Positions 21,910 through 35,989 of a stretch of 64,000 nt of DNA are shown piece after piece; position 1 is the first letter of the stretch, and each line of letters starts with the position of its first letter. A program made the translations under genes and the position numbers. Source of the stretch: Lagopus muta (lineage: Eukaryota; Chordata; Aves; Galliformes; Phasianidae); NCBI RefSeq assembly GCF_023343835.1, contig NC_064443.1, positions 7,192,001 to 7,256,000 on the forward strand, in the 5' to 3' direction. Under the pieces are notes generated by a model. That model was not told the origin of the DNA, searched no databases, and saw only the letters and a program-made list of their open reading frames with translations.

Positions 21910-22189
21910 GGGCTGGTCCAAAAGTAATGCCTTCTATGTTATTATGTTGGCCCCCAACATCAGTGGTGGATGTTGGTGGTATGGCAATAGAAACTGAGTT
22001 TTCCCTTCAATATTTCATTACATTTTGTTGTTCCATAACAGACAGCAGTAGAGGGACGGTCTGACAAATTGACATCAGACGTGGAAGTGTGTATTAATCA
22101 AATGAATGGAATTGAATTCCTTCTTGTGGAAGAAAATGCTACCTATTGATATTCATCGATGCTTGCTGAAAGTTTATGGAGATCAAACC
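21910..22189 (+). mobile_element. Galluhop-type mariner fragment, 5' part
   Basis: Starts with the terminal inverted repeat GGGCTGGTCCAAAAGTAATG and follows the Galluhop (Tc1/mariner) sequence as I recall it: GTTGGTGGTATGGCAATAG, ACATTTTGTTG, ACGTGGAAGTGTG, ATTCATCGATGCTTGCTGAA and TTTATGGAGATCAAACC. The match then stops, so about 1 kb of the element including the 3' terminus is gone. The transposase start is present but broken by changes; it cannot be active. Confidence 0.88.
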
Positions 22190-25100
22190 TTCTTACTATA
22201 AGGGCAATAATGCATAATGGGCAAGTCTGTCTCTAATTGAACATGAGAAAGCATAAAGATATCACTTCTGGATCAAGATGTCTGAGCTGCAAACTGGTGG
22301 AGTTTGAGAGAGTATACTTAGGAACAGTCATTCCAAGTTATTATTTAGATCCACCCTTGGTATCTTTTGGAGGCAGGGTACTGAATTGGCTGCTTGGCTT
22401 AGTGCAAAGATTTCTGTGCTATGGCCTGACATTATGTAAAGGATTTCCACTAGAAAATTTGGAATTGTTTGCATTCGAACTCTCTTGAGTGCTTCAGTAC
22501 TTAGCAGACAGGTAATAGCCACTGAAGAGAGGGTAAATCTGTTTATATCTTCTTGATTCCAAGTGTCTTTGTTACTGTCCCTTTGTTGTTGAACAAACTG
22601 AAGTTTTTCAATGTGGTCAGTGGTAATCCAATTGCTAACCTAGTATGGAATGAGAAGTAAAATGAATTATTTCATTTATCAGGTGGAAAAGCCAAATAAT
22701 TGTAGTACAGATGAAATTCAACTGTATCATGCTGTCTCCTTCCCTGTGGGTGCTTGGACTTGTGACAGCATATTGCCTGGTTTCATCGGTGTGAAATCCA
22801 AAAAACTGTCAGGTTTGCATTATCACTATCTCTTTGGTACATGTGGTAGATTTTCAGTAGATGATTCATGAGAATGTGTTGTTGGAAAGGACTGCTCTGA
22901 AATGTGTGTGGCAGATGTCAAAGGAACATTTATATATTTTAAGCTGTTTCCAGTTGGGCATCTTTGAAGTGTAAACATCCTATAGCAAAGAGGAATAAAG
23001 TCCTGTGCTCATCAAGTTGCTTTACAAATGGCTTTCTGGAGTCAGGCTGAAGTTTTTATGATACTGACTATATCCAAACCTTTTTCTGATAAGGGACAAA
23101 ACTAGAATAATGACTGAAGCCATCCTTCTGAACATGATTCTGAATCACATTGCTGCACTTCTATGCTACTTTGCAGCTTTTGCATAAAGGTTATGTCTTC
23201 ACTGCCTTTAGTTATTACTTATTAAATGTGACAGTGTTTGGCTTGCAAAAACATTTGTGTAAGATGCCCAGTGTTTCATAAGCACTTTATAGATGACAAG
23301 AATAGTATCAGAAGTAGGAGGCATAAAGTGGAGATCCTATTGTATCAGCTAAATTTCCTCGTACATATATGTATATATGTGTATGTACATATATCTGTGC
23401 GAGTGTAACAGCTTGGAAAAGTTTATCATATGGAAATGTTCTCACTAATAGCAAGATTTAGTTAAGCCTTCCAAGATATTCGCTCCTTAATGTGTCTTGT
23501 AGACTAAAGTATCACTATGATGGAAGCTGTTTATAACAAACCAACCATGGAATCTTATCAAATGGTTTAGAGGCTCCAGATGAGATTCTAAGAGAGCAAG
23601 GAGGAAAACTGTATAGGCAAGGGCAAAGGGAAATGCATGCAAAAATCTAGTGTGAGAGTTTTTCTCTAGGGAGCGTTCTTAAGAGCCATAAAATGGGAAA
23701 GCAGAAGTGAATGAGTTGGATCAGAGAAAGAGTTGTGAATGGTTGGAGACCATTGTGTGTTGTCAAGAGCTTTGCCAGGTACCTGAAAATAGTGACAATA
23801 GATGGGAAGGAGTTATGGAAACTCTGCCAAGACTGTGTGAATTAGTAGGTTACCTCACATACTGAACTTGATCAGCTTGATTTTATTGGAAGTTATTCTT
23901 GCCAGATAACAGAGCTGAAATTTCTTTATTCTTAATAATGTTTAGCAAGCGATAGGACTGTTAATGGCACTGAAATGAAACCTTTTTGCTTTTCTGAGTC
24001 AGTAAGATCAGTTTTTCACCGCAAAATAGCAAGGGAATTTAGTGGAGCGGAGTAGAACTGCACTCAAAACCACCGTGATACTGAAGAGCAAATGTAAATG
24101 ATGCAGCATTAAAGTAGAAATACACAAAATATCCAGGTATTAGAAAAAATGTCTAAAACACTTTTTAATTTCTCCTGATTGTAATTCCATGCCAATAGTT
24201 TGATAGACTTGCTCCTTCCTTCTGCTTCAGATGTGTTTTAGGATGACCAGCAACATTAAATCTCCATGGATTGTGCGTGAAAGAACTTGTCATAGTATAA
24301 AAATCTTTTAAATGTTCAGATACAGATTATCTGCTAATCTAAAAACATTCAATTCAAATATGACAAGAAACTATTAGAATAAGCAGCTCAGTCTTCTTGG
24401 ACGTTTTTCTAGACTCCCGTAAGGAAAAATAGGTTTATACAATCCATAAAAGTTAAAATTCTATCCAAGTTTGTGCAGTGTATACTCATGAGAATACAGT
24501 AAGTGCCAGAGCTAGAAAAGCTGCTGCAATCAAGGCTAGTTCTAGCAGTGGCATAGCTGTTGAGCTGACTGCTTACTGTGGATCCAGTTTACATCTGTTG
24601 GAGGCAGTCACTAAACTTTGATTCAAATCTTTTGCTCTTGGATTTATCCAGAAAAATAAATAACACCAGAAAATGCAAAGAGTTCTCTTCAGCTGATACA
24701 TTCAACTTAGACACGTTTTGTAGTTAGGTTATGTATGTTGTTATAATGGGTGTGAATGGAAACACTTCTCCTTAAATAAAGAAACAAAATATACTGCTTA
24801 TTGTTTAATTAAGATGAAAGATTTTACATCTGGATCTTTGACATGGAATGTGTGTTGGTGGCTACCGTAGCAGCAACTCTCCCCTTTTATTAGCCAAGAA
24901 TTAATAAAGAAGTGAATTAATTCTTTTTTTTTTATTTTTTTTTTGTAAGGAGTCAAGTTTTGTAAGAATTCTAGGAATCATTGTTTCAGATTCCTCTCAT
25001 TCATCAAAATGGTTCTAGATGCCAGACAAAGTCAAGTCTGATACATTATAATTAAATGAAGAATTCAATGGTAAGATAACTGAATAAAGGCAGTAATTTT

Positions 25101-28100
25101 AAAATACATTTTCACTCCCAGTCTTGCACTGGGACTTAAAGAAATGTGTGAATGTGTTCTCCATAGTACCACCTTCAGTGATGGTCTCAGTACTGTGTTT
25201 TCTTCAGCAGCAGGCTAGCTTTTAATTTCATCCAAGATTATCTAGTCTTTTCACATAACTAAGACAACTCTACTGGTTTGAAGTATACGTAGGGATGTTG
25301 TAAAGGTGGCTTTGTTGTCTAACCTTTCTGTCACCTTAGTATAGTTATACAGGATATAAAACAAAAAATGCTAGGAATGTAATCATAGTGAAACGGAATA
25401 AAAATTATTTTTTACTAGAGAACTGAACTTTATATAATAGTCAGTGCTTTACTTACAAAGTGGTTAATGGAAGATGGGGCTGTTTCTTTAAGGAAAGGAA
25501 TAAATGAGTGTAAGCATACTGTGCCTGCTTAGGCTTACTAAGCACTGGTACCAGCTGAGGTACGTTTCAGCAGGATGGGTGAAACCTGGGGGACAGTTAC
25601 ATCTGTGAGTTTTGTTTATGTATCTTGTTATTTGCAGTGAAATGTGTTTTATGGAGGTCATTAGCATGAGCTACTATACTGTGCACATTTTTATACCATG
25701 CATATATTTCTATTTCTCAACTATCTCTATTTCAAAAATCTTATTTCTTGCAGTGTCTGACTATATAATGATGCAATTTCTGTGTTTTTATGTTGTATAG
25801 ACCATGCTCCAAGTAATGGTCAGAGAAATAGTCTTTCCTTTTGGTTTCTGTCTGCAAGTTCAAATGCGTTCTGTGATGTGATGCTGTCAGCTAGTTTTGT
25901 GCTTTCATGTATTTGCTCAAAAAGAAGCGCACTTTTGATGTTGCTCTACTTATGTCTCATCAAAGGTTTTGTGGCAGCTGCATTTCATGGTTCTCTGCAA
26001 AACCACCTGGAAAACATCCCTCCTCTGAAAGTGATATTCTTAAGAGGGCCTTGCAGACTCAGATTTGCAGGTTGCTGAATGCTGCTAAATTGAAAACGAC
26101 CTTATTTGAAAGTAAATGGATGCCGTCAATCCTTTAAGAATATCAAAAGCTACAGTACAAACAGCTCACAAAATGTAATGGGTGCCTGGAGAACCAGCTG
26201 TAAAGCTGCAGTGCTAGTGTAATCTGTTGAATTCTAGTCATATAGAAGATTTTGCACATCTCATTCAAAATAATGTTATGCTGAATGCCTATTTTAAAAC
26301 TTTACTGAATATGTGATTACTTGTGCTAATTGAAAGAGACAAGACCTACATTTAATGGAATTGTGGTTAAGTACTCCCAGTACCCTCCTGTTTCCCCCCA
26401 TGAAGTTGCCAAGGAGAAAACCATATACATTCAGTTTTAATTTGCTTTTCCCAAATGTGGATAGCTGATAAAGGATCATCAGGATTTTCCAATGATGGTT
26501 TAAAAACAATTGATATACCTTTTAAAGAGGGATAATAAATTATGAATGTTCATGATAAAGTCGCTCATGAAATCTCACAGGGATCTGGACCTATGTTGTT
26601 CTGTGTCATTCTATACATTGCTGAATTACCCAGAAAAGGAGTAAACATACATCAGCAAATTTCATGTCTTCAATTATTTTACATAGTTAAAACTTCATTT
26701 GCCTGCAGACAGTTACAGAGATTTTTTTAGTACCTTTTATTTTTTCATAAAGTGCTAAGTAGTATGAAGAGGAAAACCAAGTAATTCTGCACAGATATGG
26801 TCCTCCAAAGATGCCAGCTGAATATTTACACTGGATTAATCCTAGTGGATTTAGAGAACATGCTTTTTGGTGAAACAAGTATCCTTTTGTAACAAATCAA
26901 TTTTTGGAAGCGAAAAAAGCAAGCAAAAACCCCATCACCCTTCATTAAAACCATTTTCCTATCCGTCTCATTATTTTCAGCTAAATTACTCAAGGAAAAT
27001 TAAGATGTAAACATACTTGAAATGAATGGAAAATTTAAGGTGTTCTGTTTTTCTTGTTGTGTTAATCTGCTATGTATTTCCATCCATCATTTCTAGTGAC
27101 ACTTAATGTTGTGATTCATACCATTAATTTATTCAAAGTATTACACATACAGCATGTAATAATTATCTGCTACATCCTCTATTATTGGTTTCACTAACTG
27201 CTGCATGAAAGGACAGATAACTCTGCACTGATCTGACATCTTTTACTCCTCAGGTGATGTAAAGGAGCCAGATGCCAGCTGTAATTAATAAGCAGAGATT
27301 TTTCTGTTGATGAAAAGCCCTCAGCTGGAATAAAGCACACAGAGCTGGCTGCTGCTTCTCATGCTTGTGCTACTCTGACATCAGAAGAGGGGCAAAATTT
27401 TAATCCCTTAATCCTGCTAATGTGTAATGTCCTATGAAAGACACGTGTTGCTAGGTCACTAGGGTGGTGTTGACTTACCCATGGAAGCATGAAGCTGCAG
27501 TTACTTCCTTGTTTTTCATTTGTTCTATTGAGATGAAGAATGTAAGGGAGAACATAACACACAGAGAAACTTAGACTGCATTGTTTTTCTGAGTAATGCT
27601 GGTCCAACTGGGGAAAGCAGAAGTAAACAGTATAAGGGATATATGAAACTTTTGTTTTCCAAAGTATTTTTTCTACATCTACAAATATGCATGATGATCT
27701 CACTAGTCATGAGATGTATAATAAGAGAGTACTTAATTTAGGAAAACTATTTCTTTAAAAATATTGTTTACATTTCTACACAGAAAAGCATCTCCTAAGT
27801 TGCCCTTCTCTGGGTCTCTCAGGCCAGCAGTGTGCATATGTTTTCTGTTAAACTGTTTCTCTCTTCTTGCATTACAGTAGAAGTTAAAGAAAGCAAGAAT
27901 AAATTGGATGAGAAAATAGAACGAAAATTAGAATCTTTATTCAAAATGTAAAAATAAAGCATTCTGGGGAAAATTTTTATGACTGTTCAGAAAGAAGCAG
28001 CATCGGTTTTTAATTTATCTTTAGTTTTGTATAATCTATTCATTTCAAATCGCAGAGAAAGGAACGTTTCTTCAAAGGAGTAATTGCTCTCTAAGTTGAC

Positions 28101-28530
28101 ATGTATCATTTTTTTGAAGCATTGTTGAAGCCTTTTTAAACGAGTTTCTGAATCTCATGATTGATGGCCAAGTGGTAACAAAAATTTTTGGAAATTGCAG
28201 TGTAAGAAAAATTTAAACCGTTTTCCTGAACAGCAGCTTCTTACCCTTTGGATTCTGTGCTACCTGCATTTTTCCACTGGGTGTCTCCACACTACATAGG
28301 AAGAACACAGTGTTTCTTTCAAAGGGGAATGCATGAAGACAGAGGGAATATACGAATGCAGAAAAAGATCGTTTGAAATACAATTCAACGGCAGGTTATA
28401 GAAAATGGGCTTATTTGAACTAATCCTGTCTTTTCAGATTTGAGGGGCAGCTGACTTTTACCTTCGTGTATACTGGTATAGATACCCTATGTTGACCTCA
28501 CTTTGAGAAAATGAGATCTGCCCTTAAGTA
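22190..28530. other. Intergenic, no gene seen
   Basis: No exon recognised. There is an alternating (AT/GT) stretch at about 23,363-23,396 and T-rich runs at about 24,925-24,946. The block at about 27,185-27,370 has three E-box-like CAGCTG/GAGCTGG sites around TAATTAATAA and looks more structured than its surroundings. Confidence 0.5.
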
Positions 28531-28908
28531 TGTAACTTAAGTATGTAGTGCCTCCTATTTATTTCCCTGGAAATTATGGCAGATACAAAGAGCACAATAG
28601 TATTATTAAATATAACAAATTCTCAGCTTTGAAACTATTTTTTCAATGAAGCTACCACCATTAGCAGTGCATTTTTGACAGCAGTGAGAGCCTGCGTGCC
28701 CCTTTCATAAACGTGCACCAGTGGAGGTGCCTTGCTTTTGGTGCTGCTGAAACACGCCACCCACCACCTCACCTTGCCAGCATCCACTGTTTGATTCTCC
28801 ATTAACAGGCAGCAAGTATTGATGAATGTCAATAGATGCCTTTTTTTCTGCATGGAAGAATTCAAGTACACACTTCTGCTTCATCTGTGCACTTCCATGT
28901 CAAATGTC
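28531..28908 (-). mobile_element. Galluhop-type mariner, internally deleted, minus orientation
   Basis: On the plus strand the left edge shows the 3' terminal region (GTGCCTCCTATTTATTTCC) and continues through GATACAAAGAGCACAATA, AAATTCTCAGC and CCACTGGTGC-like sequence. On the minus strand a frame reads ...LMENQTVDAGKVRWWV, which resembles the mariner transposase N-terminal VYGDQTVD-VRRWV region. The 5' terminus is missing beyond 28,908, and the central transposase part is deleted. Confidence 0.85.
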
Positions 28909-31471
28909 TGGGGGGGTTAAACCATGACTGCCAGATTGCTGATGTAGGCATTTTCCTCAACCCTAGCTCACCTACTATCTCCAATTTCCTTTCTAATGAA
29001 AATGCATTCAACTTCCTATTAACTCCTCTTCAGATTCTGCCACCTTTCTCCCTCTGTTACAAGTACATAGCTAAAATACAGAGTTTTTCTGCCACTACAG
29101 TAGAAGTTGCAACGGAGTTAGTGTTAAGAAATGTGGAACTTTTTATTTGTGTACTTTCCTGTGTTTTTAATTGTTTATCTCTTGCAAGGATACCAAAGTG
29201 TTTCTGAATGACTTGCTCAGCTTGAAGCTACTTCCCTATTGCTTTGGTTACCTTCTTGTCGCTTCTGTTGTGCCAACTGGGAGACAGCGTTGTCTCCTTT
29301 TACTGACTTAACCAATTAGGACACAGAATACAAAAAGTATTTTTGTTTATATAAGCAAACATCTATATAAAATTTTTTTCGGCAGTATTCATATCAAGAC
29401 AATTTTCCATGTATTTCATGCATGTTCATGTAAGAAAAAGCAGTTTTCAGCTAAGGACAGTTATTCATTTGCCCCCAAAATGTACAATGCACTCTTTAGA
29501 TGAAGAGGCAGAATAGATTTCTGTTGGGAAGCCTTTAATGGTTGGTTCTTTTCACTACGCACTGTGAATTGATATGAGAAAATTTATTAGCTTCAGTACA
29601 ATCGTTTTAACAGGAAGTTTCAGGGTGCAGTATCTAATTGCTAGATAGATGGATTTATAGTGAATGTGATGTACTTGACACACAGCAGATATCTCATGCC
29701 TACTTTGACACAGATCTCCAGCTGTATGCTGCCAGGTTTCTTATTCCAGTTGATGGACACTGTCTTCTGAGGTCTCTCTGCATGAATCAATAAGGAAACA
29801 AAATCTTGCTAATAGTCCTGTAATTCAGTTATAATTTCTGGCCCTTCTGTTCAGCTATACTAGAATAAATTGAGCAATATTTGTTTTTGCAAATTCCTTT
29901 TGTCCATATTCAGTTGGATATCCACTGAGACATGCTTGATGTAAAAGATGTCAGTTGTAACCATATTCTTATTTTACTCATACCTAAGAGTACAGCATGT
30001 ATTAAACTTAGTGTAGAACTTCATTATTTCACCAGCAGTGCATGACAGTCTCACACACAGCATTTTCCATTCAAAGCCACTAGAAGTCTTCTAACTATTA
30101 CTATCTATTTCTAAGGAGAATAGTTTTAAAGGAATGCGTACTGCATTATTTTGTTAGGTATCTTAATTTGTTAACATTTATTTCTATGACTGTATTATGG
30201 CTCTCATAAATCGTTCTGTCAAAATATTGCTTCCCTGGGTTATTAAGGTTTGAGACATTTATGCTGGGTAGTCCACTTGGATAAAGAGTCTACTCCCACT
30301 CGAGGAATACTACTGTAAATGTGGAAGCATGCAGGCTTATCTGGCTTTCTGTGTTTGCTCTCCTATCAAGGCAAGTAGATGATCTGGGTTTGAATTCCGC
30401 ACTCTGGATTCTATAAGCTTCTCAATTTAGCCTACTTCTGCTGTTCCCTGTTTTTGTCCTTGCTTCTTGCCAGGAGTACCAGATCCAAAATCAAAGTATG
30501 TTACTAATTGAAGCCTCACCTATGTAAAGTATTGAATAAATTACTGTAATGTTAATAAATGTAGAAAATTTTGTTTTAAAATCCGGACCACGATGTGATG
30601 CAACGGAAACATTAAATCAGGTTCAAGGAAAAATTATTCGTGTATGAAATGGGAACAAAACTAATTGATATGTTTAAGGTACAATTCTAGCATTTCAAAG
30701 GAATAGTGGTCTACAAAAATGTGCTAGTATTAATAAGTCTACCACAACAAGAAACATTGCTGTCCAGCATGTTAAAAAATATGCCTAAAATTTTTTTTGC
30801 TGTTTGACAACCATCTGTATTCTGTGGTGCAGTTTTGCTTTAGTTCAAAAATTCTGCATAAAATTGACCGTATTTCACTTCTAGTCCAGGTGAAATGTTT
30901 GCATTACGATTTTGAAAGCTGCTTCCTTCTTCCTATACCTTCCAAATAGTTATAATGTTTTTATAAGGTCCTTGAGGTTAGAGATGACTGAGTCATTAGA
31001 TTTTGCATCTTCAAAGATGTGAAAGTCTGTGAAGTCAGCTGCTAGACTTCATTGTTTCTATTTGCTCTTTCCTTAAAATTTCAGCTTTCTCAGCCTTCCC
31101 CAGACATATGAACTACAGGCTGGTTTTCAGCTCTAGCGAATTCTTCAACAGCTGCTGCTGGTTAGTCAGCATTTTATAGATGATTGTCATTGTATGATAT
31201 GGCAGTAAGAATGCTGTGTTGAATAATGCCATATATTGAATAAGTGTAGAACTTCAGCAGGAAGCATTTAAATGTTTCATAAAAAAAAAAAAAAAGCTTT
31301 CTAAATTTCATCTGTTGTACCTACAAAAGATATGCATAATACGTTCTGAAGCATCTCTTAAAAATTTTTGTAGTCTACATCCATAACCATGATTTCCAGT
31401 CCTGCCTTACTGGACTATTCTGTGTTGAGGTGCTGTTAGTTCATTAGCTGCTTTTGTCATGGAGAAAGCTT
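28909..31471. other. Intergenic, no gene seen
   Basis: AT-rich. A 123-codon plus-strand frame at 28,836-29,207 starts inside the transposon remnant and has no recognisable domain. An A run of about 15 lies at 31,281-31,295. Confidence 0.5.
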
Positions 31472-31965
31472 TTATTTCACAAGAAGATTGTGTGTGTGTG
31501 GTTCTCTTGCAATGAGCTGCAAAAGTAACTCTGTAATAGAGCATTTCCCAACCTTAGGATCAGAACTGACAACACCTTGGCTCCAGTCCTCAGCTGCACT
31601 GCAGGCTCTTTGCACCATGCCAGCAGTGCAAGGTGACTCTGACGCCAAATTAATTGGCCGTGGAGGGATCCTCTTAGCATAAGGGTTCTCCCTGGAGGCT
31701 GTACAGTGTGTGCGCGTTTGGGCCTTCCTTACAGAATTGCCAAGCTGGCTAGAGCAAAGCCTTTGGGAGCATTGGCAGCCAGTGTAAATCTGATTAGAAT
31801 TTGGACAGCTATGATTTATGTGAAAAGACTGGGCCAATTAATGCATGGCCAGCCCACTCCTCAGCCAGTGTTTGCGGAGAAGTATTTACTGTGCACTCTG
31901 GTACACAGATTGTTTTGCATTTTTATTGTATGTGAAGTCCATACCATGTTTAATACATGATAGTT
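31472..31965. other. GC-richer block with overlapping frames, possible old repeat or conserved element
   Basis: Composition is clearly less AT-rich than in the neighbouring kilobases, and frames of 64-121 codons overlap on both strands (for example 31,472-31,837 minus and 31,706-31,960 plus). No translation resembles a known protein. The block could be an ancient repeat or a conserved noncoding element. Confidence 0.35.
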
Positions 31966-34900
31966 TCCATTAAAATTGTGGAAAAATAATTTAATCAATG
32001 AATTTCTATTGTTTTGCTGTATAATTCTCATTGGAATAGAAATGTCCCAGTTTATGAATTTAACCTCTAAGTTATTCATGGCTAGGGTTAAATATAGCCC
32101 AGTGTAGAGAGCTCCTTGTTCCACTGGAAGGAGTTAAGAGATGAAGAACAAGGGATGTGCAGTTAAGGTATTTGCATGAAATTGTTAGGAGAGTTGTGGG
32201 AAGCATTTTAATTTTATAATCTTTCATAAATTATTCATTTTTTAAATAGCATCACAAATTTCAACACAGCTAAAAGGTACCAGGCGTTAGAGCAAATCAC
32301 AGCTTTTGCAGTCACAATGGGAAGTGTGCCCTTTCAGATTCTTATGTTTTCTCCAGCCATTTGTTAACAGAGAAAGAGTAAAGGAAAAAATATTCAAGCT
32401 TTTCCCTTTTCATTTACTCCTCCTACCTAGAAAATTATGGCACTGAGTCAGAAGGATATTTGAGAATAAAAAGAATAGCTTTTGTTTACATTCTTTTACT
32501 AGTTTTCAGAGCTCTTTTTTATATTTCAGAATTACTTTTTTTTTTCTGGTAGTTCTGAGACTATATTTTTGCAGGCTACTCACACTGCATTTGTTGATGA
32601 TTCAAAGCCATTTGCTTTTTGAAAGGTTAGGGTGTTTTTTGTTAGTTTTTTTTTCTTGTTCCTTCAGTCCGTTTTAGATGATACTCATTAACGTGAGGAA
32701 ACAATAATATAAAATTTTCTTGTGACTCTGTACAAGAAAACAGGGCTGTGTATACATGGGAAACTCCATATATATATTTTACGTGTACTAGAATGTAAAT
32801 GGAGAATCAACTGTTAGTTTCCCCACTTCTGTCAAAACTGTGACAATGCAATTGTTGGTATAGTAATAGGATATGAGACTTGTCACTAATTCAGCTGTTT
32901 TTACTTTGCCCATAGTTGATCAGAGTTGGACTGCTATGTAACACCTGAGTTGGTGTTGTTGTTCCAAACTGTGGCAATATATATCTTTTGGATTTCTAAA
33001 CCTTCAGGTAGACAAGTTACATGCTTATTTTAATAGAAAGACTGGGGACTAACCAGTAACAGAAATGGTTGCATCCAGGCACTTAGTGAAGCATAAGATG
33101 CTAAGGCAGCTATGGCTGTTTCCTGATGTAGGACCTATCATCTTAATCGTGACTGTTAGTTTGCATTCTTCTCCATAAAATTCTTCTTCTGCAAAGTAAA
33201 CTCCATTAATCTTTATAAAAACATGTCTATTGAGGGGAAAAAAAGTTATATTTCTATCTGTGTACATAACCCAGCTGGAATTTTTGCTTATCATGATGTA
33301 ATCAGTTTTTTATTTGTCTTCTCAAATAAAAATGTGAAAAACTCCTCCTACAAGAGATCCAAACAAACAAGGGATGGAGATGCAGGTCATGTTTGGAGAA
33401 GTATGCTGATAAAGAAGGGTCTGAGAATAGCCTGTTTTAGTTGCAGAACATGAACATCAAAATTTTCTGAGCAAAATGATACAGATCTTTGCCTGGACAT
33501 TGTTTATCAATCACTATTTCTCTGTTTCAGCAATATGTTTTGTGACTATATTTTTCAGTTTTACAATTTGACAGAGCATGAAATATTTCTGTAATTGCAC
33601 TCGTGGCAGTATATTCCTTCAGTATTCCTGTTGTTGTAGTAAAAAATAAAGCTGTATGTTTTCTTTTTTTTTTGTGTATGAGAACTTAGTACTGGAAATT
33701 TTGATAACGTATGTTAAACCACATATTTTTTTCCTTTTTTTTCAAATTGAATATAAAGCATAATTTGCCATTTTATTTTAGTTTTGACTTCTGTCCAAAA
33801 TAGTGATGCAGGGGTTTCTAGCAGACATTTACCATGTGCCTTTTTTCACATTCCAATTCAGAAAAAAAGCATTTATCTCTTAGACATAAAATAAATGATG
33901 ATAGCAATGGTGCAGTTAGCATTATGAGGGAATAAAAGGGTCTCTAGTTTAACAAACAGCTTGGTTCACATTTTTCCTCTATTCTCAAATGCTAATTGTG
34001 ACTTCCAGTTGGACCAAATAGTCCAGCAAAAGATGTAATATTACCTGAAAAATATACCCCTGTAACATTTCATAGTGGGGAACACAGTGGTATGTGAAAT
34101 TAAAGGTACGTCACAAACTGGCACATCAGGCTTTGTCACTTCACCCACTCTGTAGCACTGCAGACTTTAGGTGACATGCCACAGTTGAAAAGCCAGCATG
34201 TGACAAGCTCTTCATTTAACTGAGTATGCCAGATGCTAGGAAATACTGCAGTCTCCACTCATCTTTTGTATAATCAGCTTTCCTGCCATTGCGCTCTTTC
34301 AAATCTGGTGTTTTGAAACACCCGTTAGGCAGAACAATGATTTTCTATACTTTAAGTATGCATCTGGAATAAAAAAAAAAAATATGAAAATAATCCTCTC
34401 CACAAATCTCTTGCCTCTACATCTGCAATCATTTAAACCTAACCACTTATTTCAGGACCCTACATTTGCCAGTGAATGTCAGAAATCCACATGACGTCCC
34501 AAGTGCCAGATTTTGTATTTAGATCTCTGATTTAGATGAATAATGTGTAAAAGTTCATGAGGTGTGAAACTGCATATAGATAGTTCCTCACTCGTTTATG
34601 CACATGAGGACATTAAGGTTTCTTCCAAGGTCAGTTTAATTTATGCTCACCAAATGCTATCAGAAATGTCACTTGCCTCAGAGATAGGAAATGACTAAGC
34701 ATTTTGTTCATATTAATTTACTGTTCCACCATGGCTGCTTTTGGACCTCTTTGGAAATACAGAGGGTGTAAAGGCAAAGCTGTCATGATATGTTGTCATT
34801 GTAATTAAGAAACAAGACTGCTATCTATTGTGACAATCTTAATTTTCCATACACCTAACAACTATGGACTGGAGTTAATGTTATAATTTAGTCTTTAAAC

Positions 34901-35989
34901 TATTTAAAAAATAGTCACAACTGTGGAAGGTATACCTATACAGCTTTTCACAGTTGTTTTAAAATCAGTCAATTTTTAATTGGACTCAGCCTATTATTTG
35001 GTTTACAGTTTTTTAATAAAATGTATTTTATTCTCCTGTTCAAAGCAATTAGTTGACAATGTAAACTTTCTCCCAATGTAAATTTTCTCCCAAAAAACTT
35101 ATTGTAATTAATATGATTGTTGGTCTTTGAGTATAGTTTATAACTGTGAAGTATTGGAGATACTATAATAAAGAACTCTTAAAATGCAGCTGTACACTGA
35201 AGAACTCTGAACACATGCTGAAGATTGGATTTGACTAAATTGGTTTTGGTTTAAAAAAAAATAAAAATGTGGCTCACACAAGGTAGAAGCTGACCAAAGG
35301 ATGCAAGAAAATTAAGTGGTCATGAGCAACACAAGATAAAGGAAAATATTCATTGGTGGAATCCTAAGAGGAGAACTCATTCCCTTTTTTTTTTTAGTTT
35401 TTATGTATTTACTATGCTTAATTTTATAATTCACTGATTCAAATCTGTTACAGAGACAGATGATTATTGACACTTGAAAAATTCTAAACCTACTCTCGTG
35501 TTAGCAGGCCATAATAGTTTCCTTATCTAAGTTTTAGATCCCTTGCTCATGACTCATCAGAAGTGCAAAGATTAGCAGAAATAATAAAGATTTATGCCTT
35601 TATCTATGAATGTTTTCTGAAAAAGGATAAAACATGCAAATCTCCAGCAAATGTGCATAGGGAAGCTTTTTCTTTGTAAGTGATCAGGTACACGTGTCAC
35701 AAAATACGAATACTAAGAGAACTCTAAGACTATGTGCTTTGTCTTTAGTCAGCATTCTTCTTGTGCCTGCTGATAACGTGAGAAAATAAATGTTGCTCTG
35801 TGCTGGTCTTCTGTTATTTCATAATCTGTGACAAGTTCTTGATGGGAACAAATGATTCTGAAATTCTGATTACAGATCTTTGTGACCACATTCTCTTTTG
35901 GAGAATGGGACATGAGGACTAAACCAGTAGATACTACAGTGAAAGAAATGACCAAATGAGGCATTCTTTATGTCTCACATAGTCTATCC
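31966..35989. other. Intergenic, no gene seen
   Basis: AT-rich sequence with T-rich runs near 32,516-32,545, 32,633-32,653 and 33,661-33,675, and an A run at about 34,370-34,382. No exon or transposon recognised. Confidence 0.55.

Noticed and set aside
28635-28871. 78-codon frame as a functional gene
   Set aside because: It is a remnant of mariner transposase N-terminal sequence in an internally deleted element.
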